NCBI RefSeq assembly: GCF_001884185.1
Contig: NZ_MAOE01000082.1
Span: 1-64,000 of the forward strand
Origin: Bacillus albus
GTDB lineage: Bacteria > Bacillota > Bacilli > Bacillales > Bacillaceae_G
Reading direction: 5' to 3'
DNA length: 64,000 nucleotides
A program made the position numbers and the translations under genes. The notes under the pieces were generated by a model. It did no database searches and was not told the origin of the DNA. It saw only the letters and a list, made by a program, of their open reading frames with translations. Shown here piece by piece: positions 9,801 through 19,007 of this stretch (position 1 is its first letter; each line of letters starts with the position of its first letter).

Positions 9801-11046
9801 GCTTTCAGTAGAAATGAATCTACAGGAAGAATTGCTGACTGAGCTAGAACAATTAGCAGACGAAGTACCTGAAATATGGAGATTAGATGCGGTTGCATAT
9901 GTGTATGGAGCGATGGATGAAATAGATAAAGAACAAGAACAGATTGAATACGCACTACAATTAGATGGTGAGCATACAGAAGTTCTATATCATTATGCAA
10001 AAGTACTAGTGAAAAATAGAAATGCAAAAGCAATTGAAATTGCCATGAAAGTGATACAAAAAGATGCAAATAATGAACGTATATTTGATGTATATGTAAA
10101 AGCGATAGAACAACATAAGAAATGGTCTAATATACGAGATTTTCTTCATACACTAAAAGTGAAAAAGGCAGAAAGAAGTATGGCATTTATGTATGCTGCA
10201 TCTGCGGTTACAGAAAGATGGATTGAACGTCAACAAAATGACCAGCCGAAGAAATCCATAATTACGAGAGCTTTTTATCGCATGAAAAACCGTGCGAAAG
10301 AAATTTCGATTATTACTACAATCATTGATTTATATGAAATTTCGTTAAAGTTAAATCCAAAAAATAGTATGGCAGCGCAGCGATTTGCACTATTTTACGA
10401 GAATGTGACGATGAACAATGAGGCGATAGATGTATTGCAAACATCGTTAGAAAATAAATGGGATTACGATGTAGCGAAGCAGCTTGTAAATGTTTTCATA
10501 GAGTGTGAGGAAGAAGGTATGTTACGGGATGCTTCAGAATTAACGAAGCAAATGGTTCGAGAATTACCAGATGATTATGATACGCTTCTTTTACAAGCAC
10601 AAGTATTGTTTAAAGCAGGGGAAGAAAGAAAAGCAGAAAAGATTACCTTACAATTAACGGAGCAAACAACGTTTGTAAATAGAGCGTTTCTTGTTTTAGG
10701 AGAAATGTATCAAAGTCAAGAACGGTTTGAAGAGGCAATTCATGTATTAGAAAATGCTTCTATACATCATCCAAATGAAACAGCAATTCTTCTTTCTTTA
10801 GCATCTGCATATCATGGTGTCGGCCAAACACGAAAGGCAGAGAAAATAGCGAATGAAGCATTAAAAATTGATGCGAATGATTTGTTAGCGAGATACGATC
10901 GTGCTTGTTATTTAGCGCAGTTAAACAGAAATGAAGAGGCGAAGGAAGAACTTGAAATTGTACTTCGTGAGGATGAGTCGGGATTTTTTGCTGAACTTAT
11001 CGAGGATGAGGAAAATTTAGCAGCATTGCGAGAATTTGAAAAGTAA
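6844..11046 (+). CDS. Giant TPR-repeat protein with embedded C39-like peptidase domain
   Basis: This 1400-residue protein consists almost entirely of tetratricopeptide-like helical repeats (for example ALFYMQKAEEYSARAVFDKW and QPIAWSFLALSYMYIDQSEKAL). One non-TPR block lies at about residues 305-440. That block looks like a C39-type papain-fold peptidase: Cys320 in NYCVPTSLEMM, His398 in SHVQVLAGYD and Asp416 in QDPNF give a complete Cys-His-Asp triad. There is no signal peptide or membrane segment, so it should be cytosolic. C39 domains usually sit on bacteriocin exporters; here no transporter is attached, so the activity (protease, peptide-binding or inactive scaffold) is open. ATG 6844 follows CGAGGTG; the in-frame GTG at 6817 is less likely. 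Confidence 0.85.
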   Translation: MLDFKQLDACLKDKRFIDGLQEINNEISYIKEKNTLSYLKSWLANIPSHEEFDILIRLTDEGLMHQYSSFLIRYAYKKFPNMRTLSLYCDELIDERKILEVEQLLKDSLEEVNKEEIEVDLLAKTYFTLVRCLLEMKRNEEALFYMQKAEEYSARAVFDKWGYVYMHTGEWEKAEEQFIAGMQHKDCEELSTYLLAQLYANKGEQKRALQLIDDAIVKFPQVPYFHFEKVKYLLDLGKYEEVLDVIDNINNQLPYHAYKTYFVHLRAEALYKMNKLVDLQQLLKEEKSLKESLYHNLEKNPDGKKVHLPIVPIVQKDNYCVPTSLEMMLHLWGEKRTQDEIAEFIFDMTGSKFSDTVSYLEELGYEYRYFKGNEEIYKRLLGEGIPVLLSIDIEHASHVQVLAGYDDTLQAFYVQDPNFIEPVIVEYSKLQEKYRYTGCLAITFVPKEKKEQLSFLDEEEHHYFKSIFSLTDHLDEQDKEGIHKLVQFLKKTSDNPNTWLYTVKHLDVEVDNEFIICCIEKLMKKFPNSDFVKLHGAQCFIRLEELEKAGQMLASVEKKNNRALYHLINGRYAFEQESYIEAISSFRSSLQLDADQPIAWSFLALSYMYIDQSEKALQFSQVAWERSPERFTLTNHGLILIDLERYEEAYEIFNDLLKEYKNEAHVWYERARCAHHLGKLYLAIKGLKIAIHLDSNAPYIYTKLAEIYESDLKDEESTKEVLLKGIENCDDKAPLYVKLGDYHFQNDSLEEAETLYTRALEENHDDVYSHFGLTQVYMAREQYKEAKEYILSIEKQIEKSQDFLMNAGMVLWDAEVELGGNEEGFKVALTKLESGIKQSEYNVASALDEYVNRIKGTAFVQRGIAFLRTLQKERNEVSEYGCYTGILYESIGQYGQAMKRYNKAIEQKETALPYYRIGETLMLLGQLTEAKQAYERCLELDGNFVGVHLQLAEIYEKEENRSKEQSHMVQAMKEEPLHINMEYLAQLSVEMNLQEELLTELEQLADEVPEIWRLDAVAYVYGAMDEIDKEQEQIEYALQLDGEHTEVLYHYAKVLVKNRNAKAIEIAMKVIQKDANNERIFDVYVKAIEQHKKWSNIRDFLHTLKVKKAERSMAFMYAASAVTERWIERQQNDQPKKSIITRAFYRMKNRAKEISIITTIIDLYEISLKLNPKNSMAAQRFALFYENVTMNNEAIDVLQTSLENKWDYDVAKQLVNVFIECEEEGMLRDASELTKQMVRELPDDYDTLLLQAQVLFKAGEERKAEKITLQLTEQTTFVNRAFLVLGEMYQSQERFEEAIHVLENASIHHPNETAILLSLASAYHGVGQTRKAEKIANEALKIDANDLLARYDRACYLAQLNRNEEAKEELEIVLREDESGFFAELIEDEENLAALREFEK

Positions 11047-11096
11047 TTGTATAAGAATAGGAAAAAAGGGTATAAATAAAATATATTTAGAATTAG

Positions 11097-11405
11097 TTGA
11101 CAATTTATTGCAAAATGGCATAAAATAGCTTTTAACAAAGTATACAAATCTGAAGACGAGAAAGAGTAAAATAGTGTACTGTTCCCCAGAGAGCCGGTAT
11201 GTAGCTGAAAGCCGGTGTGCAGACGTTATTTGAAAATCATCTCCGAGGAGCCGAGGCTGAAAGTGAGTAAGCCCGGACGGATGTCTACCGTTACAAAGAA
11301 CACGTATGATAGTACGTTGCTAAGTGCTATTAGTGAAGAGCTAATAGAATTAGGGTGGTAACGCGGGTAAACCCGTCCCTACTTTATAGGGACGGGTTTT
11401 TTGTG
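11097..11405 (+). promoter_or_regulatory. T-box riboswitch leader of ileS, with promoter
   Basis: A strong promoter TTGACA-N18-TAAAAT (11097-11126) drives a T-box leader. The specifier loop shows GAAA followed by ATC (11236-11238) and A, an Ile codon. The T-box AGGGTGGTAACGCG lies at 11352-11365 and reads UGGU, matching the A73 of tRNA-Ile. The terminator is ACCCGTCCCT (11371-11380) with AGGGACGGGT (11388-11397) and a T-run. Uncharged tRNA-Ile is expected to induce ileS, including when an IleRS inhibitor such as mupirocin blocks charging. Confidence 0.95.
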
Positions 11406-11436
11406 TGCTTTAAAACATTCAAAGGAGTGATTGTAG

Positions 11437-14400
11437 ATGAAGAAAGTAGATGTAAAAGAGTCAGCTGTAGGGAGAGAAACACGTATTCGTAAGCAGTGGA
11501 ACGAGCAAAGTATTTTCGAGCAATCAATTCAGAATCGAGAAGGCGCACAATCTTTTGTGTTTTATGAAGGACCACCAACGGCGAATGGATTACCGCATGT
11601 AGGTCATGCACTTGGACGGACAATTAAAGATGTAGTTGCAAGATATAAAACGATGGCTGGTTATAAAGTGCTAAGAAAAGCGGGATGGGATACACACGGT
11701 TTACCTGTAGAATTAGGTGTGGAGAAGCAACTCGGTATTTCTGGTAAACATGAAATTGAAGAGTATGGAATTGAGCCATTCATTCAGAAGTGTAAAGAAA
11801 GTGTATTCACATATGAGAAGCAGTGGCGTGAATTCACTGAGAGCATCGGTTATTGGGTCGATATGGATGATCCATACGTTACGTTAGAGAATCCATATAT
11901 CGAAAGTGTATGGCATATTTTAGGAACGATTCATGAAAAAGGATTATTGTATAAAGGGCATAGAGTTTCACCATACTGCCCAAGCTGTCAAACTTCACTA
12001 AGTTCACATGAGGTTGCACAAGGGTATAAAACAGTAAAAGACTTAAGTGCAACAGTTAAGTTCAAAGTGAAAGATAGTGAAAATGAATATTTCCTAGGTT
12101 GGACAACAACACCTTGGACACTTCCAGCAAATGTTGCGCTCGCTATACATTCAAATATGGAATACGTGAAAGCGAAACAAGAAGGTTATGTATACATTGT
12201 TGCGAAAGAACGTGTACAAGATGTATTAAAAGAAGACTATGAAGTATTATCTGTTCATAAAGGCGAAGAACTAGTAAATACATCTTATATGCCGCCATTT
12301 CCAATGAAGGAAGTTACAAATGGTTACCACGTTATCGCAGCGGATTTTGTCACGGCTGATAGTGGTACAGGACTTGTTCATATCGCTCCAGCATATGGGG
12401 AGGACGATTATAGAGTCGTTCAAAGTGCAGGATTGTCATTCTTACATGTTGTAGATGAGAAAGGTGAGTATACAGAAGCAGTACCATTTTTGAAAGGGAA
12501 ATTTGTAAAAGATTGTGACGTGGATATCGTTCGTTATTTAGCGAAGGAAGGCCTACTATATCATAAAGAAAAGTATGAACATAGCTACCCACATTGCTGG
12601 CGCTGTGATTCACCACTTCTTTATTATGCAGGAGAGAGTTGGTTAATCCGAACAACTGCAATTAAAGATACATTTTTACAAAATAACGATTCTGTTACTT
12701 GGTATCCAGACCATATGAAACATGGACGCTTCGGTAAGTTTTTAGAAAATATGGTGGACTGGAATATTAGTCGAAATAGATATTGGGGAACACCATTAAA
12801 CGTATGGGAATGTGAAAGTTGCGATCATCAATTCGCACCGAAAAGCATTGCTGAATTAAGAAAGAATAGTACGAAAGAAACACCTGAAGATTTAGAATTG
12901 CATAAGCCTTATGTAGATGAAGTACAAGTATGCTGCGAAAAATGCGGAAGTACGATGAATCGTACACGAGAAGTAATTGATGTTTGGTTTGATAGTGGTT
13001 CCATGCCATTTGCACAATATCATTATCCATTTGAAAATAAAGAGTTATTTGAAGAACAGTTTCCAGCAGATGTAATTGCAGAAGGCATTGATCAAACACG
13101 CGGCTGGTTTTATAGTTTATTAGCAGTATCAGCACTATATACAGGAAAAGTACCGTATAAACGAGTGTTATCATTAGGGCATGTTCTAGATGAAGAAGGA
13201 CAGAAAATGTCTAAAAGTAAAGGGAATGCACTAGATCCAGTTGATTTAGTAAATCAGTTTGGTGCAGATGCTTTAAGATGGGCGCTTCTTGTTGATAGTG
13301 CTCCGTGGAATGCGAAGCGCTTTTCTGAAAGAACAGTACTGGAAGCAAAATCTAAATTTGTAGATACATTAGTCAATGTGTATAGCTTCTACGTTTTATA
13401 TGCAAATTTAGATGAGTATAATCCGAAAGAAACGTATGATGTAAAGCGGACGAAATTGGATGAATGGGTATTATCAAGATTGCATAGCACAACGAAAAAA
13501 GTGAGAACTGCACTTGATGATTATCAATTTACGAATGCAGCTCGTGAAATCGCAGCACTTGTAGATGAAGTAAGTAACTGGTACGTAAGACGATCACGTA
13601 ATCGTTTCTGGGAGTCTGGTATGAGTGCTGAAAAAGCAGCTGCGTATGAGACACTTCATGAAGTACTTGTGACAATTAGTAAATTAATTGCACCATTTAC
13701 ACCGTTTGTCGCTGAAGATATTCATTTAAATTTAACTGGAAGTAGCGTTCATTTAGAGGATTATCCAGTTGTAAATGAATCGCTACTTCAGCCTAAATTA
13801 GAAGCGGAAATGGATGCAGTTTTACAAGTTGTTGAACTTGGAAGAAGTAATCGTAATCAGCATTCTTTAAAAGTAAAACAGCCGTTAGCGGAACTTGTAT
13901 TACTAGCACATAATGAGAATGATATGGATTGGGAATCGTATCGTGATATCGTCATGGATGAGCTAAACGTCAAAGCGTTCCATGTTGAACTCGATGAAAC
14001 GAAATATACGTCCTATCAATTAAAGCTGAACTTTAAAACAGCTGGTCCGAAGTTTGGTAAAAATGTGAATGCAGTAAATACATGGCTAAAACAATTATCA
14101 AAAGAAGAAGTACAACACTTTGTATCTACAGAAAGAGCAGTTTACGAAGCTGCACCAGGAGAAGAAATAGTAGTAACAGCCGAAGATGTAGTAGTAGAGA
14201 AAGTCGCGAAATCAGGATTTTCTAATACGACTAACGGACAATATACAGTTATGTTAGATACGAATGTAACGGAAGAATTGTTACAAGAAGGAGTAGCGCG
14301 TGAATTCATTCGAGCGGTTCAAGAATATCGTAAGCAGCTGAATTTACCGGTTAATTTACGGGTCGATGTTATTCTTGATACAGAGGATGAACTAAAACGA

Positions 14401-14538
14401 ACATTAACGAACCATAAAGATTTATTGGAAGAAAATTTACTCGTTAAGCAATTTACATTTGATCACTTAACGAATGAAGACGATGAGCTATCTTTAGGTG
14501 AAGCGAAAGTTCGAATTAAATTAAGCGCGGCTCATTAA
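11437..14538 (+). CDS. ileS: Isoleucyl-tRNA synthetase, type 2 (eukaryote-like, mupirocin-tolerant class)
   Basis: The 1033-residue class Ia enzyme has HIGH motif HVGH at residues 54-57 (in [18 protein letters not shown]) and KMSKS at 590-594 followed by KGN. It also has a long editing (CP1) insertion and a long C-terminal extension without the Cys4 zinc site of the usual bacterial IleRS. Length and motif context match the IleS2/MupA class, members of which in B. anthracis and staphylococci are known to withstand mupirocin. It charges tRNA-Ile and edits valine. ATG follows AAAGGAGTG. A standard IleRS elsewhere in the genome is expected. Confidence 0.95.
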   Translation: MKKVDVKESAVGRETRIRKQWNEQSIFEQSIQNREGAQSFVFYEGPPTANGLPHVGHALGRTIKDVVARYKTMAGYKVLRKAGWDTHGLPVELGVEKQLGISGKHEIEEYGIEPFIQKCKESVFTYEKQWREFTESIGYWVDMDDPYVTLENPYIESVWHILGTIHEKGLLYKGHRVSPYCPSCQTSLSSHEVAQGYKTVKDLSATVKFKVKDSENEYFLGWTTTPWTLPANVALAIHSNMEYVKAKQEGYVYIVAKERVQDVLKEDYEVLSVHKGEELVNTSYMPPFPMKEVTNGYHVIAADFVTADSGTGLVHIAPAYGEDDYRVVQSAGLSFLHVVDEKGEYTEAVPFLKGKFVKDCDVDIVRYLAKEGLLYHKEKYEHSYPHCWRCDSPLLYYAGESWLIRTTAIKDTFLQNNDSVTWYPDHMKHGRFGKFLENMVDWNISRNRYWGTPLNVWECESCDHQFAPKSIAELRKNSTKETPEDLELHKPYVDEVQVCCEKCGSTMNRTREVIDVWFDSGSMPFAQYHYPFENKELFEEQFPADVIAEGIDQTRGWFYSLLAVSALYTGKVPYKRVLSLGHVLDEEGQKMSKSKGNALDPVDLVNQFGADALRWALLVDSAPWNAKRFSERTVLEAKSKFVDTLVNVYSFYVLYANLDEYNPKETYDVKRTKLDEWVLSRLHSTTKKVRTALDDYQFTNAAREIAALVDEVSNWYVRRSRNRFWESGMSAEKAAAYETLHEVLVTISKLIAPFTPFVAEDIHLNLTGSSVHLEDYPVVNESLLQPKLEAEMDAVLQVVELGRSNRNQHSLKVKQPLAELVLLAHNENDMDWESYRDIVMDELNVKAFHVELDETKYTSYQLKLNFKTAGPKFGKNVNAVNTWLKQLSKEEVQHFVSTERAVYEAAPGEEIVVTAEDVVVEKVAKSGFSNTTNGQYTVMLDTNVTEELLQEGVAREFIRAVQEYRKQLNLPVNLRVDVILDTEDELKRTLTNHKDLLEENLLVKQFTFDHLTNEDDELSLGEAKVRIKLSAAH

Positions 14539-14541
14539 AGA

Positions 14542-14577
14542 AAAAAGGAAGTTGGAATCATTCCAACTTCCTTTTTG
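14542..14577 (+). terminator. Terminator after ileS
   Basis: A perfect 16-bp inverted repeat (14542-14557 with 14561-14576) ends in T5. Confidence 0.9.
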
Positions 14578-14790
14578 TATGATGGAAATTTATCCGGCTA
14601 ATTTCCTCATAATCCATTCGATTGATCCCACTAGTAAATTCTTTCTCCACACCACGCTAATTAAAATACTGTGCAAATTTCTTTCTAAAGTATTGTTTTC
14701 ATTTTACACTTAAATATTGAGAAAATTTCACTCACCCTAAATGGAAAGGTAATAGAATTGTTTATAGAGAATTACTCGTAGATTCAATTT

Positions 14791-14835
14791 TTATCCCATT
14801 TTGTGGGGAATGATTGCCTAGTGGTAATGGGATAA
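14791..14835 (+). promoter_or_regulatory. Inverted repeat in the protease 5' region (gap 14578-14867)
   Basis: TTATCCCAT (14791-14799) and ATGGGATAA (14827-14835) form a perfect 9-bp stem upstream of the protease start. It could be an mRNA-stabilising 5' hairpin, an operator or a decayed bcr-like element, since bcr1 copies here also begin TTTATCCC. I found no PlcR-type palindrome in the rest of this gap and no gene. Confidence 0.4.
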
Positions 14836-14867
14836 GGTTGAGCTACTTTATTAGGGGGAGTGGTTCT

Positions 14868-16379
14868 ATGTTTAATAAAAAAATGGTGGCAATGGCAATG
14901 ACTGTGCCGTTAGTAATGGGGACGATTTCTACGGTTTCAGCACTGGAAAAACAGCAACAAGTAAAGCTAGAAGCTTATTCGCCGCAGAAAAAAGCAACGG
15001 AATATTTAAAAGCAAATGCTGCGCAGTATGGATTAAAAACAGACCTTTCAGACTTGCAATATATTTCTACAACAGAAACGTCAGTAGCTTCATATGTTAG
15101 GTTCCAACAAGTTGTAAATGGTGCACCTGTATTTTCAAAACAAATTACAGTTACTCTTAACGGAGAGGGAAAAGGAGTGCTTGCTGTTTCTGATTATCAA
15201 TCCGTTAAAGGTGTGAAGGAAGTAACGACAAAAATTAGTGAAAAAGATGCAATACAAAAATCAATGGCATATGTTGGAGAAGCAAGTGAGCAAAACTTAT
15301 GGGCTGCTACAGAGAAAGAATTCGGATATATTGTGGAAGAAGGAATTGCTCGTCCAGTATATAAAGTTGTAGTCCATTCTAATAACCCGTTTGGTGCATG
15401 GGAAACATTTATTGATGCGGAAAACGGAAAGTTAATTAAAAAGGTTGATATAAACCGAAAAGCAGAAGGATCAGGAAAAGTATTTTTACCTAACCCTGTT
15501 GTATCAAGCGGGAGTTTAGCAGGATTAAAAGATAATAACGATGCAGATTCAACTGCGCTAACGAACCAATTGAAGACTGTTACGTTAAAAGGTTTAGATG
15601 GGACAGGATTTTTAATTGGAGAGTATGTAACGATTTCTTCAAAAGCGAGAACGAAATCTACAAACTTACAATTCAACTATACACGTGCAAATGATAGCTT
15701 TGAAGATGTAATGTCATATTATCATATTGATACATTGCAACGTTACATTCAAAGTCTTGGGTTTCAAAACATTAACAATCGCTCGATTAAAGTGAATGTG
15801 AATGGAACGACGGCTGATAATTCATTTTATTCTCCGACAACGAAAGCTTTAACTTTTGGTACTGGCGGAGTAGATGATGCAGAAGATGCTGGTATTATCG
15901 CACATGAATACGGGCATTCGATTCAAGATAATCAAGTACCCGGTTTTGGTAGTTCAGCAGAAGGCGGAGCGATGGGAGAAGGATTTGGTGACTTCTTAGG
16001 TGCTACGTATGAAGATGCTGTATCGACTACAGGGTACGGAAAAGCATGTGTTGGAGAGTGGGATGCGGCGGCTTATTCTAGTTCAGATCCAACATGCCTG
16101 CGCCGATTGGATACGAATAAAGTATATCCGAAAGATATTACAAATGAGGTACATGATGATGGTGAAATTTGGGCACAAGGTCAATACGAAATGGCACAAG
16201 CATTTGGACGTGATGTAGCAACGAAAATTATTTTACAATCACACTGGTCATTAACACCAAACTCTAAATTCAGTGATGGAGCAAAAGCAATTAAGCGAGC
16301 GGATGCTCTTTTATATGGCGGACAACATGCTGCTGATATCGATCGTATTTGGGCAGCGAGAGGAATTAGTACGAATTAA
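14868..16379 (+). CDS. Secreted zinc metalloprotease (gluzincin, M36/M4-like) with FTP/PepSY propeptide
   Basis: The 503-residue preproprotein has a signal peptide (MFNKKMVAMAMTVPLVMGT..., likely cut after VSA). It then has an FTP/PepSY-type inhibitory propeptide (about 35-205) and a catalytic domain with HEYGH at 346-350. The third zinc ligand is the Glu at 371 in GEGFGDF. HEYGHSIQD with EGGAMGEGFGDF is closer to fungalysin-like M36 proteins than to thermolysin, but both share the gluzincin fold, so I leave the family open. It should degrade extracellular proteins after self-cleavage. The ATG at 14868 behind AGGGGGAG gives a proper signal peptide; the upstream in-frame codon at 14814 does not. 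Confidence 0.9.
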   Translation: MFNKKMVAMAMTVPLVMGTISTVSALEKQQQVKLEAYSPQKKATEYLKANAAQYGLKTDLSDLQYISTTETSVASYVRFQQVVNGAPVFSKQITVTLNGEGKGVLAVSDYQSVKGVKEVTTKISEKDAIQKSMAYVGEASEQNLWAATEKEFGYIVEEGIARPVYKVVVHSNNPFGAWETFIDAENGKLIKKVDINRKAEGSGKVFLPNPVVSSGSLAGLKDNNDADSTALTNQLKTVTLKGLDGTGFLIGEYVTISSKARTKSTNLQFNYTRANDSFEDVMSYYHIDTLQRYIQSLGFQNINNRSIKVNVNGTTADNSFYSPTTKALTFGTGGVDDAEDAGIIAHEYGHSIQDNQVPGFGSSAEGGAMGEGFGDFLGATYEDAVSTTGYGKACVGEWDAAAYSSSDPTCLRRLDTNKVYPKDITNEVHDDGEIWAQGQYEMAQAFGRDVATKIILQSHWSLTPNSKFSDGAKAIKRADALLYGGQHAADIDRIWAARGISTN

Positions 16380-16382
16380 TAT

Positions 16383-16417
16383 AAAAAGTCGTGGCATTTA
16401 TAAGCCACGACTTTTTT
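16383..16417 (+). terminator. Terminator after the metalloprotease
   Basis: AAAAAGTCGTGGC (16383-16395) pairs with GCCACGACTTTTTT (16404-16417). Confidence 0.88.
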
Positions 16418-16470
16418 ATTTGCTTATGAACTGGTACTAGTAAAGTAAGCAAAATGAATGGTAGTGTGAA

Positions 16471-16629
16471 TTTATCCCGCATTTAACGGGCAGTAAGACC
16501 CCCACCTCAAAATTCAGCGAAAGCAAAGAAGTTAGGTGGGGGGCGGGCTGCCCATTAAAGCCCGATTGGTGAGGGTTAATAATCAGTGGGGGATGAACAA
16601 AACCCCCACTGATTAAAGTTTCACTTTAT
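16471..16629. repeat. bcr1-type element, long form (159 bp)
   Basis: The element starts with TTTATCCCGC and ends with CACTTTAT, so it is bounded by TTTAT direct repeats, the known hallmark of the B. cereus group bcr1 family. It contains a perfect hairpin AATCAGTGGGGG / CCCCCACTGATT near its right end and a GC-rich pairable core (CCCACCT with AGGTGGG). It shares most of its sequence with 17142-17267. It lies between the protease terminator and the 3' end of the minus-strand gene. Confidence 0.85.
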
Positions 16630-16639
16630 ATGCATTTGT

Positions 16640-17119
16640 TTATTTTTTCTCGTCTTTAAAAACAAAATGCTCTTTAAATTTTCTAGACTCCACTTTTTGA
16701 CCGTTTCTCATGGAGCGGAAAGGGTGTTCTTGCCAAGTAATGATTACATCAACTACATCTGCTTTTGTAGCAACTGGGAAGTTAGCATGTTTAAATCCAG
16801 TTTTTCCACTTGCTAAGCGACTTTCCTTCCGTGAGAAAAGTTCATATTTCGTTTTCGTTTTTGGCTCATTGCGGAATACTTCGACTTGTACGTTATATAC
16901 TTCACTGTTTCCGACATTTTTAACTGAAAATTGATATGTTTGAAATTCATCTTTTTTAGCTTGAAGCATATTTTTATCTATGTTCTTCGGTTCATCAATA
17001 TTCACTTGCCATTGATCAGAGTTTTGGGAGATTGGTAAAGATTTTGGTGAATAGGCATATGTTTCATTCACTACAATTAGGCATAACAAAAGAAGAAAGA
17101 AACTAATCGCTTTTTTCAT
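16640..17119 (-). CDS. Small secreted protein of unknown function
   Basis: This 159-residue protein has a clear signal peptide (MKKAISFFLLLLCLIVVNETYAY, probable cut near TYA-Y). It is followed by a short beta-rich domain (about 35-150) with NVGNSEVYNVQVEVFRNEP, which resembles an immunoglobulin-like or CARDB/DUF11-like sandwich. I do not recognise a family with confidence. A good GAGGTG site precedes the ATG. It is a single minus-strand gene enclosed between two bcr1 elements, which lie 10 bp past its stop and 22 bp before its start. The enclosure raises the possibility that the whole segment was duplicated or moved. Confidence 0.75.
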   Translation of the reverse strand: MKKAISFFLLLLCLIVVNETYAYSPKSLPISQNSDQWQVNIDEPKNIDKNMLQAKKDEFQTYQFSVKNVGNSEVYNVQVEVFRNEPKTKTKYELFSRKESRLASGKTGFKHANFPVATKADVVDVIITWQEHPFRSMRNGQKVESRKFKEHFVFKDEKK

Positions 17120-17141
17120 AAGAACACCTCGCTACAAAATT

Positions 17142-17267
17142 TTTATCCCGCATTAACGGGCAGTAAGACCCTCCACCTCAAAATTGAGGGAAAGCAAAGA
17201 AGTTAGGTGGGGGGCGGGCTTACCGTAAAAGCCCGATTGGTGAGGGCTGATTAAAGTTTCACTTTAT
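17142..17267. repeat. bcr1-type element, short form lacking the terminal hairpin (126 bp)
   Basis: It is bounded by TTTAT at 17142-17146 and 17263-17267 and is nearly collinear with 16471-16629. It lacks the roughly 33-bp segment carrying the AATCAGTGGGGG/CCCCCACTGATT hairpin. It lies just upstream of both the minus-strand secreted protein and the plus-strand MurF pseudogene, so its internal structure could influence either promoter region. Confidence 0.85.
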
Positions 17268-17321
17268 CAATATGCGTAAATAAAACGGAAATTATGTAAT
17301 AAAATGGAAAAAGGTGATGCT

Positions 17322-18686
17322 TTGATTCGGATGAATTTGAAAAAACTTGAAGAGGTAGTAGGTGGAGAAGGATTACGAAAATCATTTCATCATATAGATA
17401 TACATGGTGTCTGCATAGATTCTAAAAGCATTAAAGAAGGAAATTTGTTTGTTCCAATCATTAGGGTGAAAGATGGACATGATTATGTGAAAGAGGCAAT
17501 AGATAATGGAGCTGTCGCTTCTTTATGGAAAAAGTCTCACGGCACTCCGCCAAAAGGAATGCCAGTTATATTTGTAGAGGACACTTTGCTTGCTTTGCAA
17601 CAATTGGCACAATTTTATCGTAAAGAGCTAAATGTAAAAGTGATTGGAATTACAGGGAGTAATGGTAAGACAACGGTAAAAGATATTGTAAGTATGATTT
17701 TAGGTACAACTTATCGTGTGCATAAAACAAAGGGGAATTTAAATAGTCAAATCGGTTTGCCGTTAACAATTTTAGAAATGAAACGAGATACAGAGTTTTT
17801 AATACTTGAAATGGGAATGAGTGAAAAAGGACAAATTCGAAACTTATCCAAAATAGCAAAGCCAGATGTTGCGGTAATTACCATGATTGGACAATCGCAT
17901 TTAGAAACGCTTGGATCAAAAGAAGAGATTGCGAACGCTAAATTAGAAATTATTGATGGCTTAAAAGAAAATGGTTTGTTTTTATATAATGGTGATGAAC
18001 CATTGCTTTTGTAAAATAAAAATCTACCAAGTATAAATTGTAAGGCATTTGGTGAAAAGTATACGAATGATTTGTTTCCAACAAACGTGGAATTAGATGG
18101 ACATGGTGTTCATTTTAGATTAAATGATTCAAAAATACAGTACGATGTTCCTTTACATGGAAAACATAATATTTTAAATACGATTGTCGGCATCGCTGTA
18201 GGTCAATTTTATAAAGTCCCTATAGAAACAATAAAGGAAGCATTGCGGCAAGCTCATATTACCAATATGCGCTTTCAATTTTTAACTGCTAAAGCAGGTT
18301 TTACAATTATTAACGATGCATGGAATGCCAGTCCTTCTTCAATGAAGGCTGCAATTGAAACGTTACAGAAATTAAACACCTATAAGAAAAAAATGATAGT
18401 AATTGGGGATATGTTGGAGTTAGGGAAGAATGCTGAAACATATCATAGAGAGATTGGTAAAATGTTAAATGAAGAGAGCATTCAATATGTATTTACTTAT
18501 GGAGAATTAGCTAAAATTGTAGCGGAAGAAGCAAGTAAGAAATATGCTACAGGAAAAGTAAAGTCATTTAATAATAAAGCCATAATAGCAGAGGAAGTAT
18601 TAAAAGTTATAACGGAAAATGATGTTGTACTATTAAAAGGCTCACGTGGTATGGCTTTAGAGGAGATTGTACAAAATTGGATATGA
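17322..18686 (+). pseudogene. MurF-like Mur ligase (UDP-MurNAc-tripeptide:D-Ala-D-Ala ligase paralogue), interrupted by a stop codon
   Basis: The reading frame encodes a full-length Mur ligase of 455 codons, the usual MurF size. It has the ATP-binding loop GITGSNGKTTVKD, the NLNSQIGLPLT segment and the C-terminal domain with NDAWNASPSSM and GDMLELG. A single in-frame TAA at 18012-18014 splits it after DEPLLL. The same frame resumes at once (NKNLPSINCKAFGEKY), so there is no frameshift or missing segment. MurF adds D-Ala-D-Ala to the cell-wall precursor; a functional main copy must lie elsewhere. I chose TTG 17322 behind AAAGGTGAT; an ATG at 17304 is also in frame. A re-initiated C-terminal fragment would lack the ATP site. 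Confidence 0.85.
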
Positions 18687-18711
18687 AAAATGAAAATGTA
18701 TGTAAAAAGGC

Positions 18712-18983
18712 TTGCTTTTTATAAAACAAAGAGATAGAATACTCTGTAAATATAAAAAGTGATGATCAGGAAAAGTACATGATGCAAAGGTCTACAGAGA
18801 GCAATCGGTTGCTGAGAAGATTGCGATACCGCATGATGGAAAGACACTTGTGAGTGTTGCTTTGAACGTGATAATTAGTAAAAGCAAACGGTACCTACCG
18901 TTATCAGGGCTAAGATGGTCATTTGACAATTTGGGTGGTACCGCGGAAAAATCCGTCCCTATTTATAGGGGCGGATTTTTGTA
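18712..18983 (+). promoter_or_regulatory. T-box riboswitch leader of aspS, with promoter
   Basis: The promoter is TTGCTT-N17-TAGAAT (18712-18740). The leader contains a GTGATGA kink-turn motif, an AGTA specifier-loop motif and GGGTGGTACCGCGG (18933-18946). A terminator (ATCCGTCCCT with AGGGGCGGAT, then T-run) ends near 18980. In the register used by the ileS leader, TCA/TGA pairing below the loop puts AAC (18865-18867) plus G in the specifier position, an Asn codon. The T-box reads UGGU, which would form only a G-U pair with the G73 expected for tRNA-Asn, so the sensed tRNA needs confirmation. Confidence 0.9.
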
Positions 18984-19007
18984 TTCTTTGAAGGGAGGTG
19001 AGTGACC

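Noticed and set aside
14578-14867. PlcR box upstream of the metalloprotease
   Set aside because: No TATGNAN4TNCATA match was found in the gap.
15197-15676. Minus-strand 159-codon ORF inside the metalloprotease
   Set aside because: It is antisense to the conserved protease, has no ribosome binding site and no family resemblance.
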